Positions 28,279-37,884 of a stretch of 64,000 nucleotides of DNA are shown here, piece after piece (the stretch's first letter is position 1; each line of letters begins with the position of its first letter). The position numbers were made by a program, and so were the translations under genes. This DNA is from Novosphingobium sp. EMRT-2 (lineage in GTDB: Bacteria; Pseudomonadota; Alphaproteobacteria; Sphingomonadales; Sphingomonadaceae). Below the pieces are notes generated by a model, which was not told the DNA's origin, searched no databases, and saw only the letters and a list, made by a program, of their open reading frames with translations. The stretch is taken from positions 806,001-870,000 of the forward strand of contig NZ_CP039695.1 of assembly GCF_005145025.1 (NCBI RefSeq), given 5' to 3'.

Positions 28279-29403
28279 TCATCGCCCCAAATAATCGCGC
28301 CGGAAGTCCGCTGCGAAAGCGGCAAAAGCTCCGGCCGAGATAGCCGCCCGCATCCCGGCCATCAACTGCTGGTAGAACGAGAGGTTGTGCTCCGTCGTCA
28401 GCATCGCGCCCAGCATTTCCCCGCACTTGTGCAGATGGTGGAGATAGGCGCGGCTGTATTTCGCGCAGACCGGGCAGGTGCAGCGTTCGTCCAGCGGGCC
28501 GGTGTCTTCCGCGAACCGCGCATTGCGCAAGTTGAGCGGGCCGTTCCAGGTGAACGCTTGGCCGTTGCGGCCCGAGCGTGTCGGCAGCACGCAATCGAAC
28601 ATGTCCACGCCGCGTTCGACGGCGCCGACGAGGTCATCGGGCTTGCCCACCCCCATCAGGTAGCGCGGGCGATCCTGCGGCAACTGGTCGGGCGCGAAAT
28701 CGAGCGTGGCGAACATCGCCTCCTGTCCCTCGCCCACCGCCAGCCCGCCGATGGCGTAACCGTCGAAGGCGATGTCGCGCAAGGCGTCGGCGCTTTCCTG
28801 GCGCAGGCCTTCGTCCAGCGCACCCTGCTGGATGCCGAACAGCGCCGCGTTTTCGGCGTGCTCGCCGCCACTATCGAAGCCTTCGCGGCTGCGCCTGGCC
28901 CAGCGCATCGACATCGCCATCGAACGGGCGATCACATCGCGCGGTTGATCGGCGCGCGGGCATTCGTCGAAGGCCATGACGACGTCGGACCCCAGCAGGC
29001 GCTGGATCTCCATCGAGCGTTCGGGCGATAGCATGTGCCGCGATCCGTCGAGATGGCTGGCGAACGTGACGCCTTCCTCGGTGATCTTGCGCAGATCCGA
29101 CAGGCTCATGACCTGATAGCCGCCGCTGTCGGTCAGGATCGGGCGATCCCAGCCCATGAACTTGTGCAGCCCGCCCAGCCGCGCCATGCGCTCCGCGCCG
29201 GGGCGCAGCATCAGATGATAGGTGTTGCCCAGGATGATGTCCGCACCCGTGGCGCGCACGTCTTCCACCTTCATCGCCTTGACGGTTGCCGCCGTGCCCA
29301 CGGGCATGAAGGCCGGGGTGCGGATTTCGCCGCGCTTCATGGTGATGACGCCGGTGCGCGCCTTGCCGCTGGTGGCGTGGATCGAGAACGAAAAACGGGT
29401 CAT
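28279..29403 (-). CDS. tgt: queuine tRNA-ribosyltransferase
   Basis: Exchanges guanine-34 for preQ1 in the anticodon loop of tRNAs for Asp, Asn, His and Tyr. With the ATG at 29403 ([13 protein letters not shown]) the protein has 374 residues, the normal length. Visible are the catalytic Asp92 in [11 protein letters not shown], the second aspartate in [16 protein letters not shown], and the zinc site CTCPVC with a downstream histidine. A start at 29445 would add 14 residues outside the family. It is divergent from the TauE/SafE gene. Confidence 0.98.
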   Translation of the reverse strand: MTRFSFSIHATSGKARTGVITMKRGEIRTPAFMPVGTAATVKAMKVEDVRATGADIILGNTYHLMLRPGAERMARLGGLHKFMGWDRPILTDSGGYQVMSLSDLRKITEEGVTFASHLDGSRHMLSPERSMEIQRLLGSDVVMAFDECPRADQPRDVIARSMAMSMRWARRSREGFDSGGEHAENAALFGIQQGALDEGLRQESADALRDIAFDGYAIGGLAVGEGQEAMFATLDFAPDQLPQDRPRYLMGVGKPDDLVGAVERGVDMFDCVLPTRSGRNGQAFTWNGPLNLRNARFAEDTGPLDERCTCPVCAKYSRAYLHHLHKCGEMLGAMLTTEHNLSFYQQLMAGMRAAISAGAFAAFAADFRRDYLGR

Positions 29404-29495
29404 GGCGAAGCGGTCGGCCTGAAATGCGGGCAATGCCCGGCGCAAGACGTGGAAAGAGGATTGCGGCCCTTACGGCGAAACGCCATGGCGCGCAA

Positions 29496-30251
29496 ATGAT
29501 CGAACCGTGGCTCTATCCCGCGCTGACCGCCGTGGCCGTGCTGACCGGCTTCGTCGACGCCATCGCCGGCGGCGGCGGGCTGATCATGATGCCGGCGCTG
29601 ATCTACACCGGCCTGCCGCCGCATGTGGTACTGGGCACCAACAAGGTGCAATCCGCCTGCGGCACCGCGATGGCGACGCTACGCTACCGCCGCGCCGGGC
29701 TGTTTTCGATACGCCCCAACCTTCCCACGGTGGCGGCGATCTTCGCGGGCGCACTGGCGGGAGCGATGGTGATCCAGCGGTTCGATGCCGATGTGCTGCG
29801 GTTGGTGGTGCCGTTGCTGCTGATGGGAATCGCGCTCTACACCGTGTTTTCGCCGCGCATGGACGATCACGACAGCAAGGCGCGGCTTAGCGACCGCGGC
29901 TATCTGCCGGCGGCCGGCGCGGTGGGCTTCTACGACGGCTTTTTCGGCCCCGGCGCCGGCCAGTTCTACACGACCACGCTGGTCGGGCTGCGCGGGCTGG
30001 GCCTGACGCGGGCGACCGGGCTGACCAAGCTGTTCAACCTGACCAGCAACGTCGCCAGCATCGTGGTATTCGCCTCGGGCGGGCAAGTGCTGTGGCTGCT
30101 GGGCCTGTGCATGGGCGCGGGCGCGATGACCGGGGCGTGGCTTGGCTCGCACTGGGCGACGCGGCTGGGCGCGCGGCTGATCCGGCCGCTACTGGTGACA
30201 GTAAGCCTGGGGTTGACGGCGCGGCTGGTGTGGAGCTGGTTCGCGCAATAG
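29496..30251 (+). CDS. TauE/SafE family permease (probable anion exporter)
   Basis: An integral membrane protein of 251 residues with about eight hydrophobic segments and the duplicated half-motif of the family: FVDAIAGGGGLIMMPALI near the start and GFYDGFFGPGAGQFYTTTLVGL near the middle. Family members export sulfite, sulfoacetate and other small organosulfur anions. The substrate here is unknown and no sulfur genes adjoin, although a sulfatase lies 20 kb away. ATG at 29496 is chosen because the first membrane segment begins soon after. It converges on the AI-2E family gene. Confidence 0.88.
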   Translation: MIEPWLYPALTAVAVLTGFVDAIAGGGGLIMMPALIYTGLPPHVVLGTNKVQSACGTAMATLRYRRAGLFSIRPNLPTVAAIFAGALAGAMVIQRFDADVLRLVVPLLLMGIALYTVFSPRMDDHDSKARLSDRGYLPAAGAVGFYDGFFGPGAGQFYTTTLVGLRGLGLTRATGLTKLFNLTSNVASIVVFASGGQVLWLLGLCMGAGAMTGAWLGSHWATRLGARLIRPLLVTVSLGLTARLVWSWFAQ

Positions 30252-30260
30252 GCGCGCCGG

Positions 30261-31325
30261 CTATTCGGACGGCGCCTCGCCGCCCTGCCCGGCACCGTCG
30301 GCGAAATCCCGCCACAGCATCACCAGCACCGCCATCGTCGCCGGCCCCACGAACAGGCCGAGAATGCCGAACGTGGCCGCACCGCCCAGAATGCCAATCA
30401 GCACCCACAGGAACGGCAACCGTGTCGCTCCTCCGATGATCGCGGGGCGGACGAGATGGTCCGCTACCGCCAGCACGATCAGCCCGCTGACCACGATGAT
30501 GCCGGCGTTGACCGGCGATCCCATCGCGATCTGCAAGGCGGCAGCCACGGCGAACATCACCGCCGCACCGAACGGGATCGTGGCCGCAACCGCCGTCAGG
30601 GTGCCGAGCATGATCGGGTGGGGCGTTCCCAGCAACGAATAGACGATCGTCATCACCGCGCCTTCGCCGATCCCGACAAGGACCAGCCCGTCGATCGTGG
30701 CCCGCACCGAATTGATCGCCTGCCGCCCGATCCGCTCTCCCGCCGGGCCGAACACGCGGTCGCTGGCGCGAAGGCACTGTTCGACGATCGCATCCCGGTC
30801 GCGCAACAGGAAGAACAGCGTCATCAGCGTGAAGGCGAACACCACGGCGCGGTGCATCAGGTTGCTGCCGATAAGCCGGCCATGCATGACCACATCGACA
30901 TCCAGCATCCGGCCGAGCACGAAGCCCGGCGCGTGGGGATCGGCAAGGTGGGCCTGCCACCACGAGCGCGCGAACGGCGCCGTGCCGTCCAGCCAGGCCG
31001 GCGGCGCGATGCCGTTGTTCCTCGCCCATTCAAAGCCCTGCGCGATCTGCCGCGCCTCCGCCAGCGCCTGCCCGATCGCGAACAGCAGCGGCACCAGCAC
31101 GACCAGCGCCACGGCCAGCGTTATCGCCGCCGGCAGCAGCACGCGCGCGATCCGCCCATTCCAGCGGCGGCGCAAGCGCAGATAGAGCGGATCGATCGCC
31201 ACTGCGATGATCACCGCCCAGGCCAGTGCCGGCAGGAATTCGCGCACGATCCACAGCGCCAGCGCCACCAGCAGCGCCACCAGCACCAGCCGCGCGCGGC
31301 GCGCTTCGCTTTCCCGGCGCGTCAT
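30261..31325 (-). CDS. AI-2E family permease
   Basis: A 354-residue multi-spanning membrane protein of the AI-2 exporter-like (PerM/YdiK/TqsA) superfamily. An N-terminal pair of helices ([30 protein letters not shown]), a long extracytoplasmic loop (about residues 100-180), and C-terminal helices with [16 protein letters not shown] sequence ([29 protein letters not shown]) define the family. Substrates vary (quorum signal, sodium/proton or unknown). The ATG at 31325 overlaps the trhO stop (ATGA), so the two are co-translated; the longer frame to 31520 is antisense read-through of trhO. Confidence 0.88.
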   Translation of the reverse strand: MTRRESEARRARLVLVALLVALALWIVREFLPALAWAVIIAVAIDPLYLRLRRRWNGRIARVLLPAAITLAVALVVLVPLLFAIGQALAEARQIAQGFEWARNNGIAPPAWLDGTAPFARSWWQAHLADPHAPGFVLGRMLDVDVVMHGRLIGSNLMHRAVVFAFTLMTLFFLLRDRDAIVEQCLRASDRVFGPAGERIGRQAINSVRATIDGLVLVGIGEGAVMTIVYSLLGTPHPIMLGTLTAVAATIPFGAAVMFAVAAALQIAMGSPVNAGIIVVSGLIVLAVADHLVRPAIIGGATRLPFLWVLIGILGGAATFGILGLFVGPATMAVLVMLWRDFADGAGQGGEAPSE

Positions 31326-32272
31326 GCCTGCTCCTCCATCACCGCACCGACATGGCGGTAGCCGCGCCGCGCGGCCAGTTGTTCTTGCCGATGCCGTTCG
31401 CGATAGCTCTCGCGCTGCGCCTCGGTCCGCTCGTCGTGGCAGGCGGCGCAACTCACGCCTTCCTCGAACAGCGGCGAAGCGCGGTCCTGCGCGCCAACCG
31501 GGCGGCGGCACGCGCGGCACAGTTCGTAGGAGCCCTGAACCAGACCGTGGCCCACCGTCACCCGTTCATCGAACACGAAGCATTCACCGCGCCACAGGCT
31601 TTCGGCTTCGGGCACGGTTTCCAGATATTTCAGGATGCCGCCCTTGAGGTGATAGACTTGGTCCACGCCTTCCGCCTTGAGGAACGCGGTGGACTTCTCG
31701 CAGCGGATGCCGCCAGTGCAGAACATCGCCACTTTCGGCGGCGTGCCCTGACCCAGCAGGCGCTCGCGTTCAGCGCGGAACCACGCAGGAAATTCGCGGA
31801 ACGATTGCGTGCGCGGATCAATCGCGCGCGCGAAAGTGCCCACGGCAACCTCGTAGTCGTTGCGGGTGTCGATCACGATCGTCCCCGGATCGGCGATCAG
31901 CGCGTTCCAGTCCTCGGGCGACACATAGTGGCCGACGCTCGCCAGCGGATCGATGTCCGGCTCGCCCATCGTCACGATCTCGCGCTTGAGGCGCACCTTC
32001 ATGCGGTAGAACGGCATGTCCGCCGCTTCGGAGAATTTCACGTCCAGACCGGCGCATCCTGGCAGCGCTCGGATGTGCGCCAGCACGGCATCGATCGCCT
32101 GCTCCGTTCCCGCGATCGTGCCGTTGATCCCCTCGCGCGCGACCAGCAGCGTGCCCTTCACGTCCAGGCCGCAGCACAGCCGGGCAAGCGGCGCGCGGAC
32201 CGCCTCCGGATCGGGGAACGGTGCGAACTGATAGAGTGCGGCGACACGCCAGGGCGATGATGCGTTGGTCAC
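31322..32272 (-). CDS. trhO: oxygen-dependent tRNA uridine(34) hydroxylase, rhodanese-like
   Basis: Forms 5-hydroxyuridine at the wobble position of some tRNAs (YceA/TrhO family). The 316-residue product has the N-terminal ferredoxin-like domain ([16 protein letters not shown]), the rhodanese domain with catalytic C185 in [14 protein letters not shown], and the C-terminal cysteine cluster (CRACRRPV and CAACHDERT). The start is inferred as the GTG at 32272, just before the family N-terminus; the ribosome-binding site is weak. The open frame continues upstream to 33607 only as antisense to the thiolase gene. Confidence 0.93.
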   Translation of the reverse strand: MTNASSPWRVAALYQFAPFPDPEAVRAPLARLCCGLDVKGTLLVAREGINGTIAGTEQAIDAVLAHIRALPGCAGLDVKFSEAADMPFYRMKVRLKREIVTMGEPDIDPLASVGHYVSPEDWNALIADPGTIVIDTRNDYEVAVGTFARAIDPRTQSFREFPAWFRAERERLLGQGTPPKVAMFCTGGIRCEKSTAFLKAEGVDQVYHLKGGILKYLETVPEAESLWRGECFVFDERVTVGHGLVQGSYELCRACRRPVGAQDRASPLFEEGVSCAACHDERTEAQRESYRERHRQEQLAARRGYRHVGAVMEEQA

Positions 32273-32443
32273 GAGAATGATCCGTCCGTCCGCCGGTTCG
32301 GCGGGTTTCCAGCGGCGCATATAGCCTGCGCGGCATGGCCGGAACAGAAAACTTGGCCGGCCCCACTCACCACCTCTTGACCGCGCCGCTTCGCTCCGGT
32401 CCGGTACCGCAAAGCCATCGCCCGGATGGCACGAGGAGAGGAC

Positions 32444-33982
32444 ATGAGCACCATACCCGACAGGACACCGGTAATCGTGGGCGTGGGTCAGGTCGTCGAC
32501 CGGATCGAGGCAGGCGATTATCGCGCGCTGTCCGCCGCCGATCTCGCTGCGGCGGCGGCCGAAGCCGCGCTGGCGGACAGCGGCGCGGCGCCGGCGGTAC
32601 GTCCACTCGTGCGCGTCGTGGGCGCGGTGCGAACGTTCGAGGATTCGGGCGCAGCGCCCTCCCCATTCGGAAGGCCCGGCAAGTTCCCGCTCGCCGTCGC
32701 CCGCCGTCTTGGCGTTACGCCGGACCACGCGATCCTTGGCAAGGTCGGTGGCGACACGCCGGTCTCGATGGTCATGGAACTGGGGGACCGCATTCTGGCC
32801 GGCGAAACCGATGCCGCCATCGCCTTCGGCGCAGAAGCGATCTCGACCACGCGCCACCTCAGCGGGCGGGGCGAAACGCGCGACTGGGCCGAACACGACG
32901 AAGGCTCGATCGACGACCGGGGCCTCGGCTACGAAGGAATGCTCTCCGCCACCGCCGCACGCCATGGCTTGCGCGGAGCACCGATCGCCTACGCGCTGCT
33001 GGAAAACGCGCGGCGCGCGCGGCTGGGCCTGTCGCGGGAGGACTATGCGCTGGAAATGGGGCGGCTGTTCGCGCCGTTCACGCAGGTTGCCGCCGCCAAT
33101 CCCTGGAGCTGCTCCGCATCCGCGCCGATGACGGCCGAACAGATCGCCACCCCCGGCGAACGCAACCGCATCGTCACCGATCCCTACACCTTGAAGCTGG
33201 TCGCGCGCGATCAGGTCAACCAGGGAGCGGCTGTGCTGCTGATGGCGGCCGGCGCGGCGCGCGCGGCGGGCATCCCGGAGGAGCGCTGGATCTTCGTCCA
33301 TGGTGCGGCGCTGGCGGTGGAACGCGAAATCCTCGACCGGCCTGACCTCGACCGCTATCCGGCCGCCAATGCCGCCATCGCCGCGGCCTTCGCCCGCGCG
33401 GGGAAGACCGCCGCCGACATGGCCGCCTTCGATTTCTACAGTTGCTTCCCGATCCCGGTCTTCACCGCCGCGATCGAAGGGCTGGGCCTTGCCGCCGACG
33501 ATCCGCGCGGCCTGACACTGACGGGTGGCCTTCCCTATTTCGGCGGCGCCGGGAACAACTATTCGATGCACGCGATCGCCAGCATGGCCGAACGGCTGCG
33601 GCGGCAAGCCGGCAGCTTCGGCTTCGTGGGCGCGAACGGAGGCTTCCAGTCCAAATACGGGGCCATGGTGCTATCGGGCGAGCCGTGCGCCTGGCCGGGC
33701 TGCGAAAAGGAAGGCATCCAGACGCGGCTCGACGCCGCTCCCAAACCCGCGATCAGCGAGCGGGCGCAGGGAACGGGGACGATCGGAACCTATACGGTGG
33801 TGCACACCAAGGGCATGCCCGCGCACGGCATCGCCATCGGCACGCTGGCGGACGGCACGCGCTTCATCGCCAACCCAGCCGACGAAACGACGCTGGCGCG
33901 CATGGCGGAAACCGATCCGCTGGGGGCGAAGGTCACGCTCACCGCCGGCGAAAAGACCAACACGTTCGTTTTCGCGGAGTAG
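32444..33982 (+). CDS. thiolase-like acetyl-CoA acetyltransferase (TLP1 type)
   Basis: A 512-residue thiolase-superfamily protein with an extra C-terminal beta domain of about 80 residues ([24 protein letters not shown]), as in thiolase-like protein type 1 of actinobacteria and sphingomonads. The N-terminus [13 protein letters not shown] is typical. C334 in FYSCFPIPV replaces the usual thiolase cysteine context, and [18 protein letters not shown] gives the His-containing loop. The role is probably the thiolytic or a related Claisen step on an acyl-CoA; classical thiolase activity is not certain. GAGGAGAGGAC precedes the ATG at 32444. It converges on the aldehyde dehydrogenase gene. Confidence 0.85.
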   Translation: MSTIPDRTPVIVGVGQVVDRIEAGDYRALSAADLAAAAAEAALADSGAAPAVRPLVRVVGAVRTFEDSGAAPSPFGRPGKFPLAVARRLGVTPDHAILGKVGGDTPVSMVMELGDRILAGETDAAIAFGAEAISTTRHLSGRGETRDWAEHDEGSIDDRGLGYEGMLSATAARHGLRGAPIAYALLENARRARLGLSREDYALEMGRLFAPFTQVAAANPWSCSASAPMTAEQIATPGERNRIVTDPYTLKLVARDQVNQGAAVLLMAAGAARAAGIPEERWIFVHGAALAVEREILDRPDLDRYPAANAAIAAAFARAGKTAADMAAFDFYSCFPIPVFTAAIEGLGLAADDPRGLTLTGGLPYFGGAGNNYSMHAIASMAERLRRQAGSFGFVGANGGFQSKYGAMVLSGEPCAWPGCEKEGIQTRLDAAPKPAISERAQGTGTIGTYTVVHTKGMPAHGIAIGTLADGTRFIANPADETTLARMAETDPLGAKVTLTAGEKTNTFVFAE

Positions 33983-33987
33983 GCAAA

Positions 33988-34022
33988 AGGCCGGCCCGCG
34001 TCACAGGGAGCGGGCCGGGCCT
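33988..34022. terminator. hairpin between convergent thiolase and aldehyde dehydrogenase
   Basis: AGGCCGGCCCGC and GCGGGCCGGGCCT pair with one bulge around a 10-base loop. It lies 5 bp after the thiolase stop and 20 bp before the end of the dehydrogenase. No T-tract is present. Confidence 0.6.
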
Positions 34023-34042
34023 CCGGAATTGCCGATATTGGC

Positions 34043-35476
34043 TCAGGAAACGAACGCGGCCTTCTTGCGGCGCACCAGCGTTTGCGTGGCGGTGTACTCC
34101 AGCAGGCCTTCCAGCCCGCCTTCCACGCCCACGCCCGATTGCTTCATGCCGCCGAACGCCGCCAGCGGCGAGAGGTGCTGCGTTTCGTTGACCCAGACCG
34201 TGCCCGACTGGATACGCTGGGCCAGCTCGAACGCCTTGTCCTCGTCGTTGCCCCAGACCGATCCGCCGAGGCCATAGTCGGACGCGTTGGTGCGCGCGAT
34301 GACATCGTCGTAATCGTCGAACCGGATCAGCGGCAGGACCGGGCCGAACTGTTCCTCCTGCACAATGCGGCTGTCTTCGGGCGGATTGTCGAGGATGGTG
34401 ACCGGCACGAAATAGCCCGGCACCTCGGCCTTCTCACCACCCATCAGGAAGGTATAGCCCTTGTCCTTGGCATCCTGGATCAGTTCCAGCACGCGCGCGT
34501 ACTGCTGCCGGTTGTTGATCGGGCCGATCTGCGTGCCCTGCTCCGACCCATCGCCCACTTTCACCGTCTTGGCATAGGCGACGATGGCATCGCGCAGCGG
34601 TTCGTAGATGTCCTTGTGAATATACATCCGCTTGGTGGCGATGCAGATCTGGCCGTTGTTGGTGAAGGCCGCCCAGAAAAGTTGCTCGGCGATCTTCTCC
34701 ACGTCCACATCGGGCATGACGATGGCGGCATCGTTTCCGCCGAGTTCCAGCGTTACGCGCTTGAGCGTGGGCGCGGCCGAGGCCATCACGCGGCGGCCCG
34801 TCTGCGTCGATCCGGTGAAGCTGATCTTGTCGAAGCCCGGATGCCCGGTCATCCACGGGCCAAGGCTGTCGCCGCCGGTAATCACGTTGAGCACGCCCGC
34901 CGGCAGGATTTCCGCAGCCAGTTCCGCAAACTTCAGCGTGCAGAGCGGCGTGAACGGCGACGGCTTCAGCACCATTGTATTGCCCGCGAGCAGCGCCGGC
35001 GCGACCTTGAACATCGCCAGGATCATGGGGAAGTTCCACGGCGCGATCGCGCCTACCACGCCCAGCGGCACGTGCCGCGTAATGCTGATGCGCTCGTCCG
35101 AATCCTCGTTCACCGTTTCGGGCAAGTCGAGCGCTGTGAAAGCCTTCAGCCAGTAGCCGGCGCCCATGCATTCGCCTTGCGCTTCATGGTGCGGCTTGCC
35201 CTGTTCGCTGGTGAGCAGGCGCATGAAGCCATCGAGGTTGGCGAAGATCGCATCGCCCAGCGCGTTGAGCTTCGCCTTGCGCTCCTCGATGGGTGTCGCG
35301 GCCCAGCCCGGAAACGCCTTGCGCGCCGCCGCCACGGCCGCATCGAGATCGGCCTGCGTCGCGTCGGGCGCGCGGGCAACCACGTCCTCGGTCGCCGGAT
35401 TGATGACGTCGAACGTGGCGCTGCCGGCCACGAATTCGCCGCCGATCAGCATCCTGTAGGTACCGTTGAATTCCAT
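34043..35476 (-). CDS. NAD(P)-dependent aldehyde dehydrogenase
   Basis: Oxidises an aldehyde to the carboxylate. The 477-residue product is a full-length class member: nucleophile C278 in NNGQICIATKRM, general base E244 in LELGGND, cofactor loop PWNFP (146-150) and FTGSTQTG (220-227). The ATG at 35476 follows AAAGG; a longer frame to 35548 would overlap the adjacent gene. It lies 44 bp after the zinc alcohol dehydrogenase gene, so alcohol to aldehyde to acid oxidation is encoded by one unit. The substrate is unknown. Confidence 0.93.
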   Translation of the reverse strand: MEFNGTYRMLIGGEFVAGSATFDVINPATEDVVARAPDATQADLDAAVAAARKAFPGWAATPIEERKAKLNALGDAIFANLDGFMRLLTSEQGKPHHEAQGECMGAGYWLKAFTALDLPETVNEDSDERISITRHVPLGVVGAIAPWNFPMILAMFKVAPALLAGNTMVLKPSPFTPLCTLKFAELAAEILPAGVLNVITGGDSLGPWMTGHPGFDKISFTGSTQTGRRVMASAAPTLKRVTLELGGNDAAIVMPDVDVEKIAEQLFWAAFTNNGQICIATKRMYIHKDIYEPLRDAIVAYAKTVKVGDGSEQGTQIGPINNRQQYARVLELIQDAKDKGYTFLMGGEKAEVPGYFVPVTILDNPPEDSRIVQEEQFGPVLPLIRFDDYDDVIARTNASDYGLGGSVWGNDEDKAFELAQRIQSGTVWVNETQHLSPLAAFGGMKQSGVGVEGGLEGLLEYTATQTLVRRKKAAFVS

Positions 35477-35520
35477 GGCTCTGCCTTTCGGTAGGATCTG
35501 TCCGGGGATTGACCCGGCCA

Positions 35521-36633
35521 TCAGGGAACGAGAACGACCTTGATGCACTCCCCGCGCGCCTGCGCGGCAACGGCTTCGTTGATTTCCGCGAGTGGGAACG
35601 TGCGGATCAGGCGATCGAACGGGAAATTACCGGCTGCATGGTGCGCCAGCAGTTCTGGAATGAAGTCCTGCGGCGTGCTGTCGCCCTCGATGATGCCGAT
35701 AATCCGCAGGCCCGGCGTCATCAGCGCAGCGATGTTCACGCTGATCGCGGCGGTCATGTCCTTGGGCACGCCGACCAGGCCGATCATCCCGTGCGGGGCA
35801 AGGTTGGCAAGTCCCGTCTCGATCACGCCGACATTGCCCGACGTATCGAGCGCATAGTCCACACCCAACGGCAGGATGGCGCGAATCGCCGCGCCCAGAT
35901 CTCCGGCGGCGGGATCGATGGCGTGGGTCGCGCCGAATTCCAGCCCGATGGCACGCCGCGCCGCGATCGGTTCGACCAGGATGATCGTGGAGCAGCCCTG
36001 TATCCGCCCGGCCATCACGGCCGCCAACCCCACCGGGCCGCCACCGAACACGATCAGCGACGAACCGGCCGGGCACGCCATGGACCGCATCACCGCGCCC
36101 GCGCCGGTCTGGAAGCCGCACCCCAGCGGCCCCAGCAGTTCGAGCGGCAGGACCGTATCGCCCACTTTCACCACGTTGCGCGCGCGCGTGACCGCCAGCG
36201 TCGCGAACGAGGACTGGCCGAAGAAGTGCGACGACACGCGCGCGCCATCCGCGCCGGCATAGGCGGTGGAGCCATCGTCCAGCCGCATTCCCGCATAGTT
36301 CATCGGCACGAACTGCACGCAATAGCTCGGCAGGTCCTCGGCGCAGCGGGCGCAGGTGCCGCAGCTCGAAAAGCCGAGCACTACGCGATCACCCACGGCC
36401 AGATCCTCGACGCCCTCACCCACGGCTTCGATCACGCCAGCACCTTCGTGCCCCAGCACGGCGGGCTTGGCGAACGCATCGAACTGGTCGCGAAAGACAA
36501 GATCGGTATGGCACAGGCCAACCCCGGCGATCCGCACCAGCACCTCGCCCGCGCGCGGCCCTTCAACCGTAACCTGTTCGATCGTGAAATCCGCATGGGC
36601 GGCCCGCGCAACGGCGGCGGTACAGGCAGTCAT
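35521..36633 (-). CDS. zinc-dependent alcohol dehydrogenase (XylB/aryl-alcohol type)
   Basis: A medium-chain dehydrogenase of 370 residues. Catalytic zinc ligands are C41 (GLCHTD) and H62-E63 (GHEG); the structural zinc lobe has C91, C94, C97 and C105. The Rossmann motif VFGGGPVGLAAVMAG follows near residue 200. The style is that of benzyl or allylic alcohol dehydrogenases. GAGGAGAG precedes the ATG at 36633. It leads an operon with the aldehyde dehydrogenase. A 16-bp palindrome shared with the kinase unit lies 146 bp upstream. Confidence 0.92.
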   Translation of the reverse strand: MTACTAAVARAAHADFTIEQVTVEGPRAGEVLVRIAGVGLCHTDLVFRDQFDAFAKPAVLGHEGAGVIEAVGEGVEDLAVGDRVVLGFSSCGTCARCAEDLPSYCVQFVPMNYAGMRLDDGSTAYAGADGARVSSHFFGQSSFATLAVTRARNVVKVGDTVLPLELLGPLGCGFQTGAGAVMRSMACPAGSSLIVFGGGPVGLAAVMAGRIQGCSTIILVEPIAARRAIGLEFGATHAIDPAAGDLGAAIRAILPLGVDYALDTSGNVGVIETGLANLAPHGMIGLVGVPKDMTAAISVNIAALMTPGLRIIGIIEGDSTPQDFIPELLAHHAAGNFPFDRLIRTFPLAEINEAVAAQARGECIKVVLVP

Positions 36634-36778
36634 CAGGCTCTCCTCTTCATCTTTCCGCACCGTTCATTTCCTGACGTTCCGGCAATCCGCTTCGGTGAAC
36701 GCATGGGCCGATCCCTGACAACAGGCGCAGCAAGAATTGCGAAAAATGGCAGCATGTCCTGCACTCCACCGGACCAAT

Positions 36779-36794
36779 TTAATCGATCGGTTAA
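36779..36794. promoter_or_regulatory. 16-bp palindromic operator-like site, copy 2
   Basis: TTAATCGATCGGTTAA fits the same TTAA-N-CG-NN-CG-N-TTAA pattern as the site at 6681-6696; read on the other strand it differs from that copy at 2 of 16 positions. It lies in the 192-bp gap upstream of the alcohol/aldehyde dehydrogenase unit. Confidence 0.5.
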
Positions 36795-36825
36795 TTTCGT
36801 CCAGCCCGTTTGTCTCCCCGTTAAG

Positions 36826-37866
36826 TCAATCGGGCGCGAGGACCATCTTGAGCGCGCCGGCCTCCCGGCTGTCGAACAGACGATAAGCTTCCGAGCCTTG
36901 CGATAGCGGCATCCGGTGGCTGATGTAGCGCTCCGGCCGCAGCCGCCCGGATTGCACCAGCGGAAACAGCGCGGGCAGTTCCTCGGGCACGGAGCAGGTG
37001 CCGATGCGGAAGGTGAGCCCGGCAGCGAAGGCGCGCTCCAGCGGAAAAGCATAGCGCCGCGATTGCTGGACGCCGATCACCGAAACCGTGCCCCGGCGCG
37101 CCACCAGGCGAAGCGCCAGATCGACCGTGGCGTCCGACCCCACGACCTCCACCACGCAATCGAGCTTGTGCCCCTTGGTCGCCTCGCGGATCGTTTCCAG
37201 CGCGGCATCAGGGTGCAGCGCGATCGCGCCGGCTTCGGCGGCCAGCGCGCGCCGTTCGGCGATCGGATCGATCGCATAGACGACATGCGCGCCCATCACG
37301 AAGGCGCTGTCCACCGCCATCAGGCCGATCGGGCCAAGGCCGATGACCGCCACGGCGCTGCCGGGCCGGATATCGGCGTTGCGCGCGCCGAACCAGGCGG
37401 TCGCCAGCGCATCGGTCATCATCAGCGCCTGATCGCCGCTTACGCCTTCGGGAATGGGCACCGCGTTCATGTCCGCCGCCGGCACGCGGAACGCTTCCGC
37501 CTGCACGCCCTGCAAACGCGCGGAAAGGCCGTAGCACGATCCCTGGCCGAACGCGCAGTTCAGGACGTTGCCGGCAAGGCACGATCGGCACGCGCCGCAG
37601 CCCACCGCCGCCGGCACCATGACCTTGTCGCCCACTTTCACGCGCGAGACGGCACGCCCGACCTCGACCACCTCGCCCACCGCCTCATGCCCCACGCAGA
37701 AGCCGATGTCCTCGGAAAAGCCGTGCCCGTGGTAGATGTGCAGGTCGCTGCCGCAGATCGAGCACGAGTCCATGCGGATGATCGCATCGCGATCGGATTC
37801 CAGCACCGGATCGTCCATCGGCTCGTGCCGGATGTCCCGCGCGCCATGGTATCGCAGCGCTTTCAT
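36826..37866 (-). CDS. zinc-dependent alcohol dehydrogenase family protein
   Basis: A second medium-chain dehydrogenase, 346 residues. It has a catalytic C38 (SICGSDLH), H60-E61 (GHEA), structural zinc C90, C93, C96 and C104, and the cofactor motif VIGLGPIGLMAV (about 175). The sequence style is that of threonine or sugar-alcohol dehydrogenase-like enzymes rather than the XylB-like neighbour, so the two are unlikely to be redundant. It lies 18 bp after the acyl-CoA dehydrogenase gene and is transcribed with it. Confidence 0.9.
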   Translation of the reverse strand: MKALRYHGARDIRHEPMDDPVLESDRDAIIRMDSCSICGSDLHIYHGHGFSEDIGFCVGHEAVGEVVEVGRAVSRVKVGDKVMVPAAVGCGACRSCLAGNVLNCAFGQGSCYGLSARLQGVQAEAFRVPAADMNAVPIPEGVSGDQALMMTDALATAWFGARNADIRPGSAVAVIGLGPIGLMAVDSAFVMGAHVVYAIDPIAERRALAAEAGAIALHPDAALETIREATKGHKLDCVVEVVGSDATVDLALRLVARRGTVSVIGVQQSRRYAFPLERAFAAGLTFRIGTCSVPEELPALFPLVQSGRLRPERYISHRMPLSQGSEAYRLFDSREAGALKMVLAPD

Positions 37867-37884
37867 GCCCTTGCCCTCCCCGAT

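Noticed and set aside
32273..33607. Upstream extension of the trhO frame across the thiolase-like gene
   Set aside because: The extension is antisense to a well-supported thiolase-like gene and has no TrhO homology. The family N-terminus begins at the GTG at 32272.
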